Source: Bacteroidales bacterium
GTDB lineage: Bacteria > Bacteroidota > Bacteroidia > Bacteroidales > F082
Direction of reading: 5' to 3'
Assembly: GCA_017553625.1 (NCBI GenBank)
Contig: JAFZKP010000029.1
Coordinates: forward strand, 1 to 64,000
DNA: 64,000 nucleotides
Shown here piece by piece: positions 60,549 to 64,000 of the stretch. Both the position numbers and the translations under genes were made by a program. The number at the start of each line of letters is the position of its first letter. Position 1 is the first letter of the stretch. The notes under the pieces are model-generated. The model was not told the DNA's origin and did not search any database. It was given only the letters and a program-made list of their open reading frames with translations.

Positions 60549-62312
60549 ATGAAAAAATCTATCGCATTAATGGCATTCATGTTGGTTGCCGTGTTTGGAT
60601 TTTCACAAAGCTTTGTGATGATAAACACTGAAAATCAACAGCAAACAGAGAAGTTGTTTAACAATGACAACTTAAAAATCCACTATTACAACGACAATTT
60701 CGTACTGGCTACGGCAAAAGTCGTTGACGAAAGCATGAAAGTTATTGATTCACAAGCATTTTCGGATAACGAAGCTTATTACATCGTTTATTGCGGAAAA
60801 GAGAATCAGGATAACTACATTTCAGAAATCAATGACGACAATGTGTTGTTTAAAAATGATAACACGTTGATTGTCAATAATATGGTAAAGCCATTTAAAA
60901 ATGACGGAATGATTGCTGTTTTCAACAAAGAAGCAAAAATGGCTGTCGCTCAACGTGATTTCCCAGTTGTTACTGAGGAAAACGAGACTATTCGTCAGAT
61001 GATGAACCAGGTTAATATGGATTCTTTGCTGGCGACGGTTCAGCATCTGCAGGATTACGGCGGACGTTATTTTAACTCAACAGAGGCTTACGCCGCTTCC
61101 GACTGGATTGCGTCAAAAATGGCGGCACTCGGCTTGGAAGTGGAGCAGCAAGATTTCAATGTGAGCGGCTCATGGGTCGGTAGCGGTCCTTCAGCACCAA
61201 ACGTTATTGGTATTCAACGCGGTACGCTTTATCCAGACACATACGTGGTTTGCGGAAGCCATTTTGATTCATTCACTTGGGACGCTATGAGTGGCAGCAA
61301 TAACGCTCCGGGCGCTGACGACAACGCGACAGGCGTGGCTTCAGTGCTTGAAAGCGCGAGAATCATGACACAGTATGAGTTTGAATATTCTATAATTTAT
61401 TGCGCATACGGTGCTGAGGAGCTCGGTCTTTATGGCAGTGCCGCATACGCCTCACGCTGCAGCCAGCAAGGCATGGACATCATAGGTTATTTCAACAACG
61501 ACATGAACGGATACCTCAATCCTGGTGATGAAATTCATATCGACTTGATATATCCTAATTCGGTTGCTGCAATTGGAGATTACTACATGAATGTTGCAAA
61601 TGTTTATTTCCCTGAGATGCAGGTTCGCCATGTGAATTTCACATCTGGTGACAGTGACCATACCTCTTTCAACAACAACGGATACATGGGAATCTATCCT
61701 TTCGAGGATTATCAAAATTACAGTCCTAACATTCACACCACAAACGATTTGATAGGACCGAGTGTCAATAGCTTTGAGATGTCGCAGAGATATTGCAGAA
61801 TGAACATCGGATGCTTGGCGGAGATTGCGAATCCTACAGGCTCTGGACCACAGGTTTATTGCAATCCTGTTACTGATTTCTATATTGATTATCTAGATGG
61901 CAAAGAAACCGATACATGGCTTTATCTTGTATGGAATAATCCATTAGAAGGTTCTACAGGCGAACTTGACCATTTTGATGTTTATCGTGATAATGAAGTC
62001 ATTGCTACAGTGGGTTTGGAAGTTCCTGATTATTGGGAATATGAATATACAGATACCATTGCAGTTGGCAGCTTACATGAGTACTTTATTATGGCTGTTT
62101 ATAGTGATGGATGTGAATCGCCTTCTGAGACACTCATTGGATATGGCGAGGACGATGTGCCTGAAATCGATGCTTTGGATGATGAGATTGTCAGTTACGA
62201 GTTTTATGATTTGATGGGAAGAAAAGTAACTGATTTGGAATCAGGGATTTATATTGTGAGATATACCATGAGAAACGGAAATGTGGTAACGGAAAAAATC
62301 ATCAAGAAATAG
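60549..62312 (+). CDS. M28-family aminopeptidase with T9SS-type end
   Basis: 587 aa with signal peptide (SIALMAFMLVAVFGFSQ). M28 metal motifs: VCGSHFDSFTWDA (His, Asp), PGADDNATGVAS (Asp), GAEELGLYGS (Glu pair), YFNNDMNG (Asp), and HTTNDLIG (His). A fibronectin-like segment follows and the end YEFYDLMGRKVTDLESGIYIVRYTMRNGNVVTEKIIKK is a T9SS sorting domain without the YPNP start. It separates DUF3098 from uppP. Octamer array 6 begins at its stop codon. Confidence 0.9.
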   Translation: MKKSIALMAFMLVAVFGFSQSFVMINTENQQQTEKLFNNDNLKIHYYNDNFVLATAKVVDESMKVIDSQAFSDNEAYYIVYCGKENQDNYISEINDDNVLFKNDNTLIVNNMVKPFKNDGMIAVFNKEAKMAVAQRDFPVVTEENETIRQMMNQVNMDSLLATVQHLQDYGGRYFNSTEAYAASDWIASKMAALGLEVEQQDFNVSGSWVGSGPSAPNVIGIQRGTLYPDTYVVCGSHFDSFTWDAMSGSNNAPGADDNATGVASVLESARIMTQYEFEYSIIYCAYGAEELGLYGSAAYASRCSQQGMDIIGYFNNDMNGYLNPGDEIHIDLIYPNSVAAIGDYYMNVANVYFPEMQVRHVNFTSGDSDHTSFNNNGYMGIYPFEDYQNYSPNIHTTNDLIGPSVNSFEMSQRYCRMNIGCLAEIANPTGSGPQVYCNPVTDFYIDYLDGKETDTWLYLVWNNPLEGSTGELDHFDVYRDNEVIATVGLEVPDYWEYEYTDTIAVGSLHEYFIMAVYSDGCESPSETLIGYGEDDVPEIDALDDEIVSYEFYDLMGRKVTDLESGIYIVRYTMRNGNVVTEKIIKK

Positions 62313-62417
62313 TTAGTCAGTTAATCAGTTAATCAGTTAGTCAGTTGATCAGTTAGTCAGTTGATCAGTTGACTATCTCTTAACTGAATAACTGAACAAC
62401 TGAATAACTGAATAACT
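62311..62417. repeat. Octamer array 6 between M28 gene and uppP
   Basis: The longest array: about eight AGTTNNTC units, a short loop, and about five inverse units (AACTGAAT, AACTGAAC). It starts inside the M28 TAG stop and ends 5 bp before the uppP ATG. Confidence 0.85.
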
Positions 62418-62422
62418 AAAAA

Positions 62423-63241
62423 ATGGACTGGTTACAAGCTTTATTATTAGGAATTCTGCAGGGTTTGACGGAGTTCCTGCCGGTGTCGAGCAGCGGACAC
62501 CTCACTATTTTATCGAATATCTTCGGGATGAGCGGCGAGGAAAACCTGACGTTTAACGTTGTTTTGCATATCGCGACGGTTTGCGCCACTTTGGTGATTC
62601 TTTGGAAGGAAGTGGTGTGGATTTTCAAGGATTTGTTCACAAAACAGCAGTGGAACTCATATAAAAACCTCAACGGCGGCACGAAATACGCCATCAACAT
62701 CCTCATTTCGATGATTCCGGTTGGCATCGTGGGAGTGTTTTTCAAAGACACTATCGAAGAAATCTTCGGCTCAGGCCTGTTGATTGTCGGCATAATGCTG
62801 TTAATAACCGCCACTTTGCTGACATTTGCGCATTTTGCGAAACCACGTCAGCGTGAGGAGATTTCGGGATTGCACGCTTTCATTATCGGTATCGGTCAGG
62901 CGTGCGCCACCATGCCTGGCTTGTCGCGCTCTGGAACGACCATCGCCACCGGACTTTTGCTTGGTAACAACAAGAAAAACCTTGCACAGTTCTCATTTTT
63001 GATGGTGATTCCGCCGATTTTGGGAGAGGCGTTATTGGATGCGAAAGACGTTCTTGAGGTCGGTTTCCACGAGGCTATGGCAGGAATATCTCCGTTAACG
63101 CTCATCATAGGGTTCCTGGCGGCGTTCATCACGGGCTGTCTCGCCTGCAAATGGATGATTAACGTCGTGAAGAAAGGCAAACTGATTTATTTCGCAATCT
63201 ATTGCGTGATTGTGGGTGTATTGGCAATTTGTTTCGCATAA
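62423..63241 (+). CDS. uppP: Undecaprenyl-diphosphatase UppP
   Basis: 272 aa, about eight helices. Conserved motifs [14 protein letters not shown] and [13 protein letters not shown], the two BacA signature regions, are intact. Recycles undecaprenyl pyrophosphate for cell wall synthesis. The stop overlaps the truB ATG (TAATG). Confidence 0.96.
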   Translation: MDWLQALLLGILQGLTEFLPVSSSGHLTILSNIFGMSGEENLTFNVVLHIATVCATLVILWKEVVWIFKDLFTKQQWNSYKNLNGGTKYAINILISMIPVGIVGVFFKDTIEEIFGSGLLIVGIMLLITATLLTFAHFAKPRQREEISGLHAFIIGIGQACATMPGLSRSGTTIATGLLLGNNKKNLAQFSFLMVIPPILGEALLDAKDVLEVGFHEAMAGISPLTLIIGFLAAFITGCLACKWMINVVKKGKLIYFAIYCVIVGVLAICFA

Positions 63242-64000
63242 TGACGGAAATCATTCCAAATCATACCAATTTCCCGTGTAGAGATGCGATTGATCGCATC
63301 TCAAATGGAGACGCGATTAATCACGTCTGTACGGGCGAAAAATGTTTCGCCCCTACGGATTTTGAAAATGGTTCCGTTTTTCTAATCGATAAACCCCTCG
63401 ATTGGACGTCGTTCGACGTTGTCAATTTGATTCGCGCTGTCATCAAGAAATACCATCAGATTCGGAAGCTGAAGGTGGGACATGCCGGCACCTTGGACCC
63501 ATTGGCAACAGGATTGTTGATTCTCTGCACGGGCAGGATGACGAAACAAATCGACAATTTTCAGGCGCAGGAGAAGGTTTACACAGGCACGATGCTGTTG
63601 GGGCAGACGACGCCGACATACGATTTGGAGAGTGAGCCTAATCAGTTTTTTCCTACCGACGGAATCAGCGCCGAGGCGTTAGACGAGGCGCGTAAGAGGT
63701 TCATCGGAGACATCATGCAGCGTCCACCGAAGTTTTCGGCGATAAAGATTCAGGGCAAGCGTGCCTTCGACTATGCGCGTTCCGATGAGGAGCTCGAACT
63801 GAAGGAGCGCCTTGTACATATCGATGATTTCCAAATAGATACGACAAATTTTCCGAAAATCGATTTCATGGTGAAATGCTCTAAGGGAACATACATTCGC
63901 TCTTTGGTCAACGATTTCGGTCAGGCACTCGGCAACGGCGCTTGCTTGATTTCACTTCGTCGCACAAAAATAGGTGACTTCGACGTGAAAGACGCCTGGG
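63241..64000 (+). CDS. truB: tRNA pseudouridine synthase TruB (partial, 3' end beyond window)
   Basis: 253 codons visible from the ATG 63241, which overlaps the uppP stop by one base. The TruB domain begins at about residue 45 ([22 protein letters not shown]) and has the catalytic motif [12 protein letters not shown] and the [11 protein letters not shown] and [17 protein letters not shown] segments. Residues 13-39 are extra relative to the family and are encoded by three interspersed palindromes that keep the frame open ([26 protein letters not shown]). The gene makes pseudouridine-55 in tRNA. It was missed by the ORF caller because it runs off the window. Whether translation starts here or later is open. 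Confidence 0.9.
   Translation, partial: MTEIIPNHTNFPCRDAIDRISNGDAINHVCTGEKCFAPTDFENGSVFLIDKPLDWTSFDVVNLIRAVIKKYHQIRKLKVGHAGTLDPLATGLLILCTGRMTKQIDNFQAQEKVYTGTMLLGQTTPTYDLESEPNQFFPTDGISAEALDEARKRFIGDIMQRPPKFSAIKIQGKRAFDYARSDEELELKERLVHIDDFQIDTTNFPKIDFMVKCSKGTYIRSLVNDFGQALGNGACLISLRRTKIGDFDVKDAW
63277..63306. repeat. Interspersed palindrome, in frame (copy 13)
   Basis: TGTAGAGATGCGAT...ATCGCATCTC in the truB N-terminal extension. Confidence 0.8.
63305..63331. repeat. Interspersed palindrome, in frame (copy 14)
   Basis: GGAGACGCGATTAATCACGTCTGT, directly adjoining copy 13. Confidence 0.75.
63329..63356. repeat. Interspersed GGGCGAA palindrome, in frame (copy 15)
   Basis: GTACGGGCGAA...TTCGCCCCTAC; the second-type palindrome that also follows the GACGCGA-type one at 11791. 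Confidence 0.8.

Overview
The window is a chromosomal segment of a Bacteroidota bacterium, most likely a Bacteroidales (gut or rumen type). Five secreted proteins end in the type IX secretion (T9SS) C-terminal sorting domain (YPNP motif). Most transcription units are preceded by the Bacteroidetes -7 box TAnnTTTG, often with TTG about 20 bases upstream, rather than sigma70 boxes. There are no obvious Shine-Dalgarno sites, and many families are Bacteroidetes-specific (DUF4292, DUF4270, DUF3098, IPExxxVDY, DUF4175-like, TPR-HTH membrane regulators).

Layout. 0-3 kb: a truncated lipoprotein, a feoA-feoB fusion and its small Cys-rich partner. 2.7-5.4 kb: a leftward cobalamin-riboswitch unit with two T9SS-exported proteins. 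5.4-7.5 kb: gltX-folB. 7.5-10.7 kb: a membrane-tethered TPR regulator and a secreted GLUG-repeat protein with matching promoters. 10.7-16.4 kb: a large coiled-coil membrane protein, ybeY and mnmG, the last flanked by two parS-like palindromes. 16.4-29.8 kb: methyltransferase, NtrY-like kinase, flippase, dut, a TPR/DUF4292/EnvC operon, tRNA-Pro, ruvC, and an overlapping trio (LPG-synthase-type membrane protein, GT2, FAD reductase). 29.8-32.7 kb: an AT-rich accessory patch with a toxin-antitoxin pair, a structured leader RNA before a small HTH gene, and two tandem CsgG-like secreted paralogues. 32.7-38 kb: elbB, cvpA, glnS and an unexplained three-gene unit. 38-42.2 kb: a second TPR-regulator plus GLUG/T9SS cassette. 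42-49 kb: topA, DUF3109, glycogen synthase-like, DUF4270, PPIase, pheS. 49-54 kb: a leftward block (IPExxxVDY, rnc, fabF, acpP, lutB-like, rpiB), then a very AT-rich gap that could be oriC. 54-64 kb: mntP, a TPR histidine kinase with response regulator, an M64 peptidase, and the ftsX-DUF3098-uppP-truB housekeeping string interrupted by an M28 peptidase gene.

Three kinds of structure are not explained by ordinary gene content. (1) A family of 25-38 bp palindromes (TGTAGAGACG...CGTCTCTACA) occurs about 16 times, mostly in frame inside genes, at surface loops of T9SS sorting domains, TPR proteins, a glycosyltransferase and the N-terminus of TruB. (2) Six arrays of an 8-bp unit (AGTTNNTC), usually with an inverted second arm, mostly starting exactly at a stop codon. 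(3) A twice-occurring cassette of a TPR one-component membrane regulator plus a secreted GLUG-repeat T9SS protein. In the first copy both promoters carry the same 10-bp-spaced direct repeat (CGTAAC/CGTACC), a plausible autoregulatory operator. This cassette is the best candidate for an undescribed system here.
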